Shown one piece after another: positions 24,614 through 33,116 of a stretch of 34,699 nucleotides of DNA; the first letter of the stretch is position 1; the number at the start of each line of letters is the position of its first letter. The position numbers and the translations under genes were made by a program. The stretch covers positions 1 to 34,699 of the forward strand of contig CAMFLX010000038.1 in the NCBI GenBank assembly GCA_945957555.1, in the 5' to 3' direction. A model generated the notes under the pieces. That model made no database searches and was not told where the DNA came from. It was given only the letters and a program-made list of their open reading frames with translations. This DNA comes from an uncultured Cytophagales bacterium (GTDB taxonomy: Bacteria; Bacteroidota; Bacteroidia; Cytophagales; UBA9547).

Positions 24614-24904
24614 CTACTTTATTTTTTTACTTGATTTGATTTGAGCAACAAACTCTTTTGAAGGCTTGAAACTAGGCACATAATGTGCATCAATAACTAT
24701 TGCAGTATTCTTAGAAATATTTCTTGCTACTTTTTTAGCTCTCTTTTTGTTAACAAAGCTACCAAAACCTCTTATGTATATATTGTTGCCCTCAGACATT
24801 GAGTTTTTTACTACACTTAAAAAAGCCTCTACTGATGATGAAACGTCAGATTTTTCGATACCTGTCTTCTCAGCAATTGCCGCAATTACTTCTGCTTTAG
24901 TCAC
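24614..24904 (-). CDS. HU/IHF-family DNA-binding protein
   Basis: A histone-like protein that bends DNA. The 96 residues show the helical N-terminal half (MTKAEVIAAIAEKTGIEKSDV), the NIYIRGFGSFVNKKR turn and the beta arm with the family's conserved Pro (HYVPSFKPSKEF). The arm segment NISKNTAIVIDAHYVPSFKPS is closer to the IHF-beta/HU mix common in Bacteroidota than to E. coli HU. It is the first gene of the unit with the TPR gene, the small basic peptide and the RNase. A -7 element lies about 50 bases upstream. Confidence 0.93.
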   Translation of the reverse strand: MTKAEVIAAIAEKTGIEKSDVSSSVEAFLSVVKNSMSEGNNIYIRGFGSFVNKKRAKKVARNISKNTAIVIDAHYVPSFKPSKEFVAQIKSSKKIK

Positions 24905-25251
24905 GTTTGTAAATATTTATGTTAAACTTATTTATATGAATCAAAATTGGGTTGCAAATATAAGTTGTTCATTTTTAATTAAAAAGAATTTATGTTAAAT
25001 TTTTAAAATTAAGAGCCCATTCGTAATAATCTGAATATTAATATGATACATCCCCATCAAGAGCCTTAAGAAAACATCTGAATTATCCTATTTATTCTGT
25101 AGGAAGCTGAAAAAGTATTTTTTAGAACACTTTTAGCATTTATAGAAAATAACATGCTTATTAATTGTATTATTCCATAGCAATCACTTATTTTGTTTTG
25201 GAATAAACTAATTATTTATCTTTATATATAGAATCATTTTTTAATCTCTAG
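24905..25251. promoter_or_regulatory. divergent promoter region
   Basis: 347 AT-rich bases without a gene. Leftward, TATATTTG on the minus strand (24962-24955) is an exact -7 match for the HU-family gene, without a clear -33. Rightward, TTTTG (25196-25200) and TATCTTTA (25217-25224) is a one-mismatch promoter for the gene at 25252. I see no hairpin or repeat of note between them. Confidence 0.45.
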
Positions 25252-26421
25252 ATGATAATACAAATTGTTACTGATAAAGTCGGTGCAAAGGAGTTTTTAA
25301 TGCTTCCTGTGCGACTCTATAAGCATGAAAAAAACTGGATAAGGCCTTTAGATCAAGACATTAACGATATATTTGATCCTGAAGAAAATAAATATTTCAG
25401 ACATGGTGAATGTGTCAGATGGATTTTAAAGGACAGTAAAGGAGTAAGTATAGGCCGTATTGCTGCTTTTACTGACAAAAGACAGCTTAAAGACAAACTC
25501 CCAAGTGCGGGATTTGGATTTTTTGAATGTATTAATGACCAAAATGCTGCGAACTTACTTTTTAATACCGCTATTGACTGGCTTAAAGACAAAGGCGCAG
25601 TAGCTATAGACGGACCTGTAAACTTTGGAGATAGAGATAAATGGTGGGGGCTTTTGGTGGATGGGTTCTATGAACCCAACTATTGCATGCCTTATCATTT
25701 CCAATATTACAAGACCCTTTTTGAAAACTTTGGTTTCAAAGAATACTTTAAGCAATATACCTATCACAGACCTGTGGAAGGACAGCTCCCAGATATCTAC
25801 CAAGCAAAGGCGGATCGGATCTCCAGAGACTCTAACTATAGATTCACACATATTAATAAGAGTCAACTAGAAAAGTATGCGGAAGACTTTAGGTATATCT
25901 ACAACAAGGCTTGGGTGAAACACGCTGGCGTAAAAGAAATGCCGAAAGCGCAGGCCATGAGTGTCATGAACAAGCTAAAGCCAGTTCTAGATGAAGAAAT
26001 TCTATGGTTTGCCTATTATAAGGAAGAACCGATTGCGTTTTTCATCATGATCCCAGAGCTAAACCAACTTTTCAAACATTTGAACGGGGTTAAACCTAGT
26101 GCCAAAACACCCTTAGCCGCACTCAAGTTTCTTTGGCATAAGTACACTGGTAGCTGCAAACGTATGTTTGGCGTAGCCTTTGGTGTTATTCCCGAATACC
26201 AAGGTAAGGGCTTAGAAGGCGCTATTGTAATGGCTGCTGCCAAAGTGGTTCAACCCAAAGCTAAATATACCGATTTTGAAATGAATTGGATCGGTGACTT
26301 CAACCCTAAAATGATGCATATTGCAGAATCTGCTGGTGGTAAAATAAGGAAAACACATATCACGTATCGTTTCATTACAAACCCAAACATTCCCTTTGAA
26401 AGAATGCCCGAAATTCAATAA
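25252..26421 (+). CDS. GNAT-like protein of unknown substrate
   Basis: A 389-residue cytoplasmic protein. The later half contains the acetyl-CoA-binding pattern of GNAT folds in weak form (GVAFGVIPEYQGKGLEGAIVMAAAK, with the QGKG turn), preceded by IAFFIMIPELN, so an acyltransferase fold is likely. The N-terminal half (LPVRLYKHEKNWIRPLDQDI, DGPVNFGDRDKWWGLLVDGF) belongs to a conserved family I know only as 'hypothetical' or 'N-acetyltransferase' in Bacteroidota, perhaps a tandem GNAT with a degenerate first copy. The substrate is unknown. The next gene starts 6 bases after its stop. Confidence 0.65.
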   Translation: MIIQIVTDKVGAKEFLMLPVRLYKHEKNWIRPLDQDINDIFDPEENKYFRHGECVRWILKDSKGVSIGRIAAFTDKRQLKDKLPSAGFGFFECINDQNAANLLFNTAIDWLKDKGAVAIDGPVNFGDRDKWWGLLVDGFYEPNYCMPYHFQYYKTLFENFGFKEYFKQYTYHRPVEGQLPDIYQAKADRISRDSNYRFTHINKSQLEKYAEDFRYIYNKAWVKHAGVKEMPKAQAMSVMNKLKPVLDEEILWFAYYKEEPIAFFIMIPELNQLFKHLNGVKPSAKTPLAALKFLWHKYTGSCKRMFGVAFGVIPEYQGKGLEGAIVMAAAKVVQPKAKYTDFEMNWIGDFNPKMMHIAESAGGKIRKTHITYRFITNPNIPFERMPEIQ

Positions 26422-26427
26422 AAGATT

Positions 26428-27120
26428 ATGTATTCGAAAAACTACTTTATTTATTTTTTCATCTGCTTTAGCAATTTTATTTTTAGCAATACCCTTGTAG
26501 CTATCAAAACTTTTAAAGGGGCCATTAATGACAAACATCAAATCAAAATGACCCTCAACATTAAGGGCAATGGCGATGTGGTGGGTTATTATTACTATGA
26601 ATCTCAAAAAATAAATATCCCACTTAAAGGCAAACTCATTAATAACAAGATCGAGCTTGCTGAAAACATTGAGTTTTCAGGGCAATTTTCACAAGGTTTC
26701 AAAGGAACCTTAACTAATGATGCCATGACTGGCGTATGGGCCGATAGCCTCAAAAAACAAAAATATAAGTTTGCATTGTCATTGGAGCAAAATAGAACTC
26801 CTAATAAAAAACTACAAAAGCTGGAAGGTTCTTATTTAGAGGCCAAATCAGACTCTACGCTTACTAAAAGGCTTAAGCTCGTGTATGTAAGTGCAAATAT
26901 GTTCAAGTTTGAACTGAATATTAGTTCTAAGAAAGGATGCATGGGCATTATAATAGGTCTCATCGAATTCAAGAACGACCAAGCCACTTACAAAGATGCG
27001 GATTGCAAAGCAATAAAACTCCAAGTTCAGTGCAACAACACCTTGCAAGTAAAGGAAACCAACTGTATAGGCTATCACGGTATGCAGTGCGATTTTATGG
27101 GTTCTTATATAAAGGAATAA
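26428..27120 (+). CDS. secreted protein of unknown function
   Basis: A 230-residue protein with a hydrophobic N-terminal signal (MYSKNYFIYFFICFSNFIFS) cut near residue 20. The body is made of alternating strands such as HQIKMTLNIKGNGDVVGYYYY, LKGKLINNKIELAE and FKGTLTNDAMTGVW, the look of a small beta-barrel or lipocalin-like domain that recurs in Bacteroidota secreted proteins; I cannot name a family. Four Cys in the second half could form disulfides. It lies between the GNAT-like and the SGNH genes with gaps of 6 and 40 bases (to the chosen start), so one transcript is likely. Confidence 0.65.
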   Translation: MYSKNYFIYFFICFSNFIFSNTLVAIKTFKGAINDKHQIKMTLNIKGNGDVVGYYYYESQKINIPLKGKLINNKIELAENIEFSGQFSQGFKGTLTNDAMTGVWADSLKKQKYKFALSLEQNRTPNKKLQKLEGSYLEAKSDSTLTKRLKLVYVSANMFKFELNISSKKGCMGIIIGLIEFKNDQATYKDADCKAIKLQVQCNNTLQVKETNCIGYHGMQCDFMGSYIKE

Positions 27121-27160
27121 CTTTATGCCACTTCAAAGTGTTTCATGCAAAAAACTTCTC

Positions 27161-27853
27161 ATGAAACACTTTGGCTACTGTTTGATCATTATTTACTTAT
27201 TGTCTGGTTGCAAATACAACGTAATGCCTCAGAATAACAATTCCTCCTCTAAAAAGCCATTGACTTACTTAGCCCTTGGCGACTCTTATACCAAAGGCGA
27301 GTCCGTTGAGTGGCAATACAACTGGCCCAATCAACTGACAATGATACTAAGTTCACAAGGCATTGCACTAGCACCGACAGATATCATTGCTCAAACAGGA
27401 TGGAGAACTGATGACCTTAAAGAAGCCATCACCTCTAGAAATCCAGAACCCTATGACCTCGTCTCCTTATTAATAGGCGTCAACAACTTTTATCAAAATA
27501 AAACTGCTGAAAGTTTCGAACCAGAGTTTGAAGATTTGTTAAAAATAGCAATCAACTTAGCTAAAGGTAACAAAGACAAGGTCTTTATCCTCTCCATACC
27601 CGACTATGGCTATACAGCTTTTGGCAGAGATGACCAAGTGCGTATCAGTTCTGGTATTAAGCAGTTCAATGACGTTTGCGAAAAGGTCTGTAAGAAATAT
27701 CAAGTCAAGTATATTTACATTACCGACATTACCCAGAAAGGACTCATCGAACCTGAGCTTGTAGCATCAGATGGCCTACATCCTTCTCAGATTGCCTATC
27801 AGCAGTTTGTAAACAGAATGCTGCCTGAGGTCATACAACTCATACAAAAGTAA
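27161..27853 (+). CDS. SGNH/GDSL-family hydrolase lipoprotein
   Basis: I take the ATG at 27161 (MKHFGYCLIIIYLLSGC), which gives a proper signal with lipobox LSGC (Cys17); the frame extends to 27125 without signal features. The 230 residues carry block I LALGDSYTKGES with nucleophile Ser42, a GVNN block with the oxyanion Asn, and DGLHPS with the catalytic Asp204 and His207. Such enzymes are esterases, lipases or carbohydrate deacetylases; the substrate is unknown. It probably acts in the periplasm or on the outer membrane. It is the last gene of a three-gene rightward unit and convergent with the PfpI-like gene. Confidence 0.9.
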   Translation: MKHFGYCLIIIYLLSGCKYNVMPQNNNSSSKKPLTYLALGDSYTKGESVEWQYNWPNQLTMILSSQGIALAPTDIIAQTGWRTDDLKEAITSRNPEPYDLVSLLIGVNNFYQNKTAESFEPEFEDLLKIAINLAKGNKDKVFILSIPDYGYTAFGRDDQVRISSGIKQFNDVCEKVCKKYQVKYIYITDITQKGLIEPELVASDGLHPSQIAYQQFVNRMLPEVIQLIQK

Positions 27854-27861
27854 GTTTCCTG

Positions 27862-28383
27862 TTATTCTCCAAAAGCCTGTAAATACAACTTCATATATAC
27901 TGGCAAGTCTGGCGGGCGTTGCGCAGATACAATATGTCCATCAGCAATAGCAGGCTCATCTATCCATATTGCCCCCGCATTTTCCATATCGTCTTTGATA
28001 CCTGGCGTACTCGTCACTTTTACACCTTTTAGTATCTTCGCTGAAACAAGAACCCAACCTGCGTGGCAGATCTGGCCAATCACCTTTTTATTGGCGTGGA
28101 GTTGCTGAACCATTGTTAAGACATCGGGAAACCTCCTGATCTTATCTGGGGCCCAACCTCCTGGAACCAAAATACCATCATAATCAGCAGTATCAATATT
28201 ACTATAGGCAAAGTCTGCCACAGCAGGCACCCCATACTTACCAATGTACTGCTCTCCCGCCTTCTCTCCCACCAAGTGCACCACAGCACCTGCTTCTCTG
28301 CATCTATAGATCGGGTACCACAATTCCAAATCTTCAAAATCATGATGTACCAGTGCGATGATCTTTTTATTTGCTATAGCCAT
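27862..28383 (-). CDS. PfpI/DJ-1-family protein (type 1 glutamine amidotransferase-like)
   Basis: 173 residues, the full length of PfpI-type proteins. The nucleophile elbow IGQICHAGW gives Cys106-His107, and Glu17 in HDFEDLE is the partner acid; LVPGGWAPDKIR is also family-typical. Members include intracellular cysteine proteases and methylglyoxal/deglycase stress proteins; which applies cannot be told from sequence alone. It stands alone, convergent with the SGNH gene and divergent from the luciferase-like oxidoreductase. Confidence 0.9.
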   Translation of the reverse strand: MAIANKKIIALVHHDFEDLELWYPIYRCREAGAVVHLVGEKAGEQYIGKYGVPAVADFAYSNIDTADYDGILVPGGWAPDKIRRFPDVLTMVQQLHANKKVIGQICHAGWVLVSAKILKGVKVTSTPGIKDDMENAGAIWIDEPAIADGHIVSAQRPPDLPVYMKLYLQAFGE

Positions 28384-28569
28384 ACCTGCTTTGTTTTAAT
28401 ATTTCTTTTTCAAATCGAAAATAAGAATAATAATTGAATAGAAATCAAAGAACCTCAATACTTACCCCTAAAGTTGAATTGTACTACTGCAAGCCCCTCG
28501 CCAATGTTCCTGAATTTCCATACCAGTTATTTGAATGAACTAAGAAGCTTCAAATAAGGTTTTGAAATC

Positions 28570-29583
28570 ATGCAAACTGACATCAAACTGAGCATTCTCG
28601 ACCAGAGTCTCATTCCAAAGGGAGGGAATGCAATTCAAGCGCTTCAACACACTATATCTATTGCAAAACTGGCCGAAGAATGGGGCTATTCTAGATTCTG
28701 GGTCTCAGAACACCACAACTTAGCCTCCGTAGCAGGTGCTGCTCCCGAAATTCTCATAGCTAGAATTGCCAGTAAAACCTCAAAGATCCGTGTTGGATCA
28801 GGTGGCGTCATGCTGCCCAACCACAGCGCTTTGAAAGTTGCCGAAAACTTTCGTTTACTTGAAGCTCTTTTTCCTGATAGAATAGACCTCGGCATGGGCA
28901 GGGCACCCGGCGGTGATAGGATCACTGCAGCCTTTCTGAATCCTTCTAACGATTTCTACGAAATGAGTTACTTGAGACAACTCGACCATCTACAGATTTT
29001 CCTCAATGATGAGGGAGGTACGGAATACGGCAAAATGATTGCCGTGCCTCAGATTCCTACCAAACCACAACAATGGATGCTGAGCTCTAGCGGGGGTAGT
29101 GGCAAGATCGCAGCACAATACGGTATGGGTCTGGCCATTGCCAAGTTCATTAATGGTCAGGCTGGTTCGGAGATAGCGGATCGATACCGTGAAAACTTTA
29201 TGCCTTCGGAACAATTCCCCAAACCCAAAATAGCTTTATCACTTGTGATACTTTGTGCCGATACAGAAGAAAAAGCTCACCAATTAAAGAAGTGTGTGGA
29301 TTATCAGTTTCTTCAAATGGACAAACGCAACTTTGAAGGCATTCAAGATTACGCAGCCATTAAAGACTATCAATTTTCTCTGTTCGAAAGAGGTCTGCTG
29401 CAGTCGCACCAAGGTAAGGTGATCGCTGGCACACCAGAACAAGTAAAAGAAACACTATTAAAAATGACTCAAGACTTTGGTGCGGGAGAGATCATAGCCG
29501 TGGCTTGGACAGCACATGTTGAAGACAGAATTAGGTCCTTTGAACTCTTAGCACAAGCATTTAAAATTGGAAATCTTGTTTAA
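28570..29583 (+). CDS. luciferase-like (LLM-class) flavin-dependent oxidoreductase
   Basis: A 337-residue TIM-barrel monooxygenase of the bacterial luciferase group. ISIAKLAEEWGYSRFWVSEHHNL, the flavin-site IRVGSGGVMLPNHSALKVAENFRLLEALFPDRIDLGMGRAPGG and the C-terminal GTPEQVKETLLKM are the family hallmarks (MsnO8-type). FMNH2 or F420 use and the substrate cannot be read from the sequence. It is monocistronic; the gene after it is on the other strand. Confidence 0.92.
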   Translation: MQTDIKLSILDQSLIPKGGNAIQALQHTISIAKLAEEWGYSRFWVSEHHNLASVAGAAPEILIARIASKTSKIRVGSGGVMLPNHSALKVAENFRLLEALFPDRIDLGMGRAPGGDRITAAFLNPSNDFYEMSYLRQLDHLQIFLNDEGGTEYGKMIAVPQIPTKPQQWMLSSSGGSGKIAAQYGMGLAIAKFINGQAGSEIADRYRENFMPSEQFPKPKIALSLVILCADTEEKAHQLKKCVDYQFLQMDKRNFEGIQDYAAIKDYQFSLFERGLLQSHQGKVIAGTPEQVKETLLKMTQDFGAGEIIAVAWTAHVEDRIRSFELLAQAFKIGNLV

Positions 29584-29589
29584 TCATGA

Positions 29590-30369
29590 TCACTTCGCGT
29601 GATTCGTCTGATCTTTTTGAATAATATCCATAATGAACAAATCATATTGGTCTTTCATAGGGAGGTCATAGTCCACCTTCAGTGAGTTGCGTTTCACCGA
29701 GGTTTTTTCTTTGGTTTTCGGATTGTACCCCTCCTTTTCTACTTCGGCCCAATAGATACCTATGCCCCGCTTTTGCCAATTGGGTAATTCATTGAAATTA
29801 ATCCCATAGGTAAACAATAACTCATTCTTATCAGCAACGCTTATCCGTTCAATTCTTTTGGTCGCCGCCACTTTGGAGAACCCATCTTGTCTCAACGTCC
29901 AATAACAGTGTGCATTTAACGCATTACGAAAGGCATCTTCGTTTCTCCATCTAAAATAATCAACGACCAATTTGGCATTGGGCAATTCACAAAGCCTACA
30001 ATCAAATGCGCCAACACTCCCTAATAGTGTTGAAAACTTAGCGCTTGCTTCTCCAGCTAAGACAGAGTTGTATTTTCTATGCTTTCTAGAGAATGTATTT
30101 TCCTGTAATTCAAATAACAATGATATTTCGTCACTTTCAGTGTATCCGTAAATCACCTTAAAACCACAATTCATCAGGTGTTTCATCGTCTCTATCATGT
30201 AATCACGAAAAACCTCATCAAAAGGCGCCTTGAATTTATGAATCTCCTTCGTCAACCTCGTAAAACTTCGACCATCTATACGTGCCACCATATATATTTC
30301 TGGCATCACACAAATATCATGAGCAGTCTCATAAACCCTCATTTTTGCATCCAAATCATCAAACTTCAT
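29590..30369 (-). CDS. Thg1-like 3'-5' RNA polymerase
   Basis: Relative of eukaryotic tRNA-His guanylyltransferase, an enzyme group that adds nucleotides to 5' ends of RNA in the 3'-5' direction. In the 259 residues the metal-binding motif VARIDGRSF (Asp32-Gly33) and GYTESDEISLLF (Asp80) are intact, as are RKHRKYNSVLAGEASAKFS and DKNELLF. The HINNLYN motif of true Thg1, used in tRNA-His recognition, is replaced by FRNALNA within WRNEDAFRNALNAHCYW, as in bacterial Thg1-like proteins (TLPs) that repair 5'-truncated tRNAs. It overlaps the upstream P-loop kinase by 11 bases, which points to translational coupling and to a shared RNA-repair role. Confidence 0.92.
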   Translation of the reverse strand: MKFDDLDAKMRVYETAHDICVMPEIYMVARIDGRSFTRLTKEIHKFKAPFDEVFRDYMIETMKHLMNCGFKVIYGYTESDEISLLFELQENTFSRKHRKYNSVLAGEASAKFSTLLGSVGAFDCRLCELPNAKLVVDYFRWRNEDAFRNALNAHCYWTLRQDGFSKVAATKRIERISVADKNELLFTYGINFNELPNWQKRGIGIYWAEVEKEGYNPKTKEKTSVKRNSLKVDYDLPMKDQYDLFIMDIIQKDQTNHAK

Positions 30370-30805
30370 TATTCCAATCTTTTACTACAAATGTACCATT
30401 ATCAATTTCCACAAAATATAAACGGTCAAAGCCCTCTTCCATAGAAGGCAACCTCAGCTTATTGTAAGTCCCCCTGATGCCCACTTCAGGGATATTTTCT
30501 TTACCCAGCCGTTGGCTATTTCGCCCTAGTGCCTCATTTAATTTTGACTTAAAGTAATAACCCACCACTTGGTATTTACGAGCTTTGGCGGCATTAATGT
30601 ATTTGGCCCTATCCTCTATAGCTGGGTTTGTATTATCAACCACAAAAGCTTGCTGAGTTTCCAAGCATACTTGTAACATTTTATCCTCACGATTCCGCGT
30701 CTTCAACAAATCTAAGGAAATCCGAACATGGCTACGAAAAAATCGTTCCTTGTAAAAAGTACTTTTACCAGTAGCTTGAACACCTATAAATATGATAGCT
30801 TCCAT
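30359..30805 (-). CDS. P-loop kinase, polynucleotide-kinase-like
   Basis: A 148-residue single-domain kinase. Walker A GVQATGKST (8-16) is followed by RISLDLLKTRNRED and the segment VVDNTNPAIEDRAKYI, which in T4 polynucleotide kinase-like enzymes holds the Walker B acid and the lid arginine. There is no phosphatase domain. A 5'-OH RNA or nucleotide kinase is the likely activity; related small ATPases are often just called 'ATP-binding protein'. The 11-base overlap with the Thg1-like gene suggests it prepares 5' ends for that enzyme. It is the first gene of the pair, and the region upstream is empty. Confidence 0.85.
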   Translation of the reverse strand: MEAIIFIGVQATGKSTFYKERFFRSHVRISLDLLKTRNREDKMLQVCLETQQAFVVDNTNPAIEDRAKYINAAKARKYQVVGYYFKSKLNEALGRNSQRLGKENIPEVGIRGTYNKLRLPSMEEGFDRLYFVEIDNGTFVVKDWNNEV

Positions 30806-31837
30806 CTAGAAATTAATTTGCTTGACCACCATCTTCTTTGCTCAAAAGAAAACGCCTTATTCTTTTCTTCATAAAAGTAATTTTTCCTAGAAGATCAATA
30901 ACAGGAAAATTATCAAAATAACAGATGTAAAAGAATCAAAATGTCTCAAAAAATATTTAATCGTTTTATATTAAGTAAAAAGACAATTAAAGGTAACTCC
31001 TATATGCACATCATCACAAGAAGAAAATTTATCAAATCAAGTTTTATCACAGACTTCACTTTAATAGAAACATTCTGGATTGAAAAGCCTTACATTTGAC
31101 CCAATAAATTTTACATAGGATCAGTAAATTTAAGTATTTCAACTAAAACCAACTTATTAGAAATTAATACAAACAGGAAAACAAAGCAATCAACTATGAT
31201 CCATATTAATTTATTATTTTTGAACCTAACGGAAATAAACATGAAGAGAAACTCTAGTATTATCAAGTCACCTCTTCTTTGTACATTATATTGCCAATCC
31301 CATCTAAGCACAACAGATTGCCACAAGAGTCAGACTTTACAGTAAATAATATACAAACATTTAACAGTGTACAAGTATAACCATTTACATATTAGGAGAT
31401 TCCATAAAAAATGTCCTACTAATATACATTTATTGGAGAATTGGTTCAGACAGAAAGCCTTGCAGTAGCTACTGAAGTTGAATTTGACTGTACAAATTTA
31501 CTTCAGATATATATTATCTTAAAATAATTGAAAAAAAACTCAATTCAAAATCATAGATTTAAAAAAATTAAAGGTATTAGAGTAAAAGCATCTATAGACT
31601 TTTCAAGTTATTGATGCTTTTCTCCTTACAACAATTAAACACGATAAGTTACTCAAAATGTAGTTGTTACGCTACTATTTTCCTTAAAACACTTCATTTC
31701 GAAACAAAGTACAAAAGCTCAACATCGTAGAACTTTTGGCTTATTTCTCAGGGATATTATTAACAAGCCTCAACCTGTGTCAAAAAAAAAGCTGCCCTTG
31801 TGAGGCAGCATATTTTAATTAATGATAGAACAATTAA
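30806..31837. other. 1-kb gap with no convincing gene
   Basis: Very AT-rich. A minus-strand frame at 31111-31326 (71 codons) looks like chance: it has no motif, no promoter and no conserved pattern. A stretch at 31428-31524 can be read as a short Met-less peptide but is not recognised. At the right end lies the terminator of the PKD lipoprotein gene. No repeat, tRNA or palindrome of note was seen, so it may be a decayed region or hold an RNA I cannot recognise. Confidence 0.5.
31782..31809 (-). terminator. terminator of the SusCD-PKD operon
   Basis: GCTGCC (31791-31796) pairs with GGCAGC (31804-31809) around a 7-base loop; on the minus strand the stem is followed by nine T (31790-31782). It lies 29 bases after the stop of the PKD lipoprotein gene. 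Confidence 0.9.
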
Positions 31838-33085
31838 TTATGGCTTAACATTGAATGTTAAAGTCCTGTGATTGTTATAAGCTTTCGTTGTAGAAAATGT
31901 CTTATTCGCAGGACTATCTGTGTAGGCATGATCATCATAATAATGACCTACCACCATTTGTGTTGGAGTAATGCTTACTATAAAGAATTTATATTGATTG
32001 GTAAACCAGCCAAAATAACTCCCTGTGGTGAACTCAATAGTAGCTCCAGTAGTACGAGTTTTGTTCTTGTCTTGGATATAGTCCCAGTCGTTAGTCTTGT
32101 AAATAAACGAAGAAGCGACATGTTTCGGATCCACTACCTTTATGTTATTATACGAACCATTTGACCCTTCCAATCCATTGGTCCAGTCACCTATGGCCTC
32201 TATCCCAAAGTAAGCTTCAGCATACTGAGCACCTGCAGTCACATTTTGGTTTTTAGGAACGTAAACTTGATTGGGTTTGAATGTAAACTCATTAGAGTAA
32301 ATACCTTCCACAAACCCAGACTCTGTGAATCCATCAGGCCAGTTATAATAAGAAGATGTCATGTTTGAGCCTGCTCCAACATTGGTTTTCTTAGGGCCAT
32401 TATCTACCACCCAAGTTTTACCGTTTGGAGTGCTTGCGCCACCAGTCAATAGCACAAAAATAGAATCTGTCAAGACCGTATTATTTGGATCATTGGTCGC
32501 AATAGTAACGGTCTTTACCACTGATACAAAAACGCCTTTAATCAACTCCGCCTTCAACTTTATTTCGCTATCGCCCGCATAAGGTACATAAGCAGTATCC
32601 TCGTTCACAGAAGAGGTGGAACCGTCAGGAAAGAACCATTGACCACCTACTGAAAGACTGGTCGTGTTTTTTACCTTAAAGTGATATGTGTCTAATTGAG
32701 TGATCTCAAAATTAGCGGGGATCTTAGAATCCTCGGCTATAGTGACAGTCTTTGTCACAGAACTGATACCACCTTTAGACGAACTCTCCAACTTGATGGT
32801 GTAAGTTCCTGCTTTTTGGAAGTAAATAGAGTCTCTCATTCTAGTAGAGCTCGCGATGTTAGCGCCTTGAAATGTCCATTTCGAAAGAAAACCCGTAGTG
32901 TTTTCCACAATCACGAAATTCTTGTCGCTCGGAGCAATGGACGAATTGATGCTCTGAATTGCTATTGTAAAATCTGCCGGAGTAGGATCTGGCAAATTGA
33001 TCTCCTTGGGAGTTAACCTGGGCTTACATGCCCCCAAACCCATGATGACGAGTAAAATTATAGAACTTATTTTTAATATTTTCAT
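31838..33085 (-). CDS. PKD-domain surface lipoprotein (glycan-binding-like)
   Basis: The 415 residues begin with a signal peptide and lipobox GLGAC (Cys20). Two PKD/Ig-like domains follow (about 38-117 and 122-197), each ending in a KTVTIA strand. A C-terminal beta-rich domain of some 215 residues opens with GKTWVVDNGP, a start seen in proteins of SusCD loci. It is directly downstream of susD on the same strand, the position of surface glycan-binding proteins (SusE/SGBP-B role), so it probably sits on the outer membrane and helps capture the substrate. No enzyme motif is evident. The ligand is unknown. Confidence 0.8.
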   Translation of the reverse strand: MKILKISSIILLVIMGLGACKPRLTPKEINLPDPTPADFTIAIQSINSSIAPSDKNFVIVENTTGFLSKWTFQGANIASSTRMRDSIYFQKAGTYTIKLESSSKGGISSVTKTVTIAEDSKIPANFEITQLDTYHFKVKNTTSLSVGGQWFFPDGSTSSVNEDTAYVPYAGDSEIKLKAELIKGVFVSVVKTVTIATNDPNNTVLTDSIFVLLTGGASTPNGKTWVVDNGPKKTNVGAGSNMTSSYYNWPDGFTESGFVEGIYSNEFTFKPNQVYVPKNQNVTAGAQYAEAYFGIEAIGDWTNGLEGSNGSYNNIKVVDPKHVASSFIYKTNDWDYIQDKNKTRTTGATIEFTTGSYFGWFTNQYKFFIVSITPTQMVVGHYYDDHAYTDSPANKTFSTTKAYNNHRTLTFNVKP

Positions 33086-33116
33086 ATACTAAATATTTGA
33101 AATGTATAACAACAAA

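Noticed and set aside
31111..31326. 71-codon minus-strand frame in the empty kilobase
   Set aside because: No recognisable domain, no promoter or neighbour; hydrophobic runs of this kind arise easily in AT-rich DNA.
31428..31524. Met-less peptide-like stretch on the plus strand (includes ELVQTESLAVATEVEFD)
   Set aside because: Too short, no start codon and no recognised family; at most a remnant.
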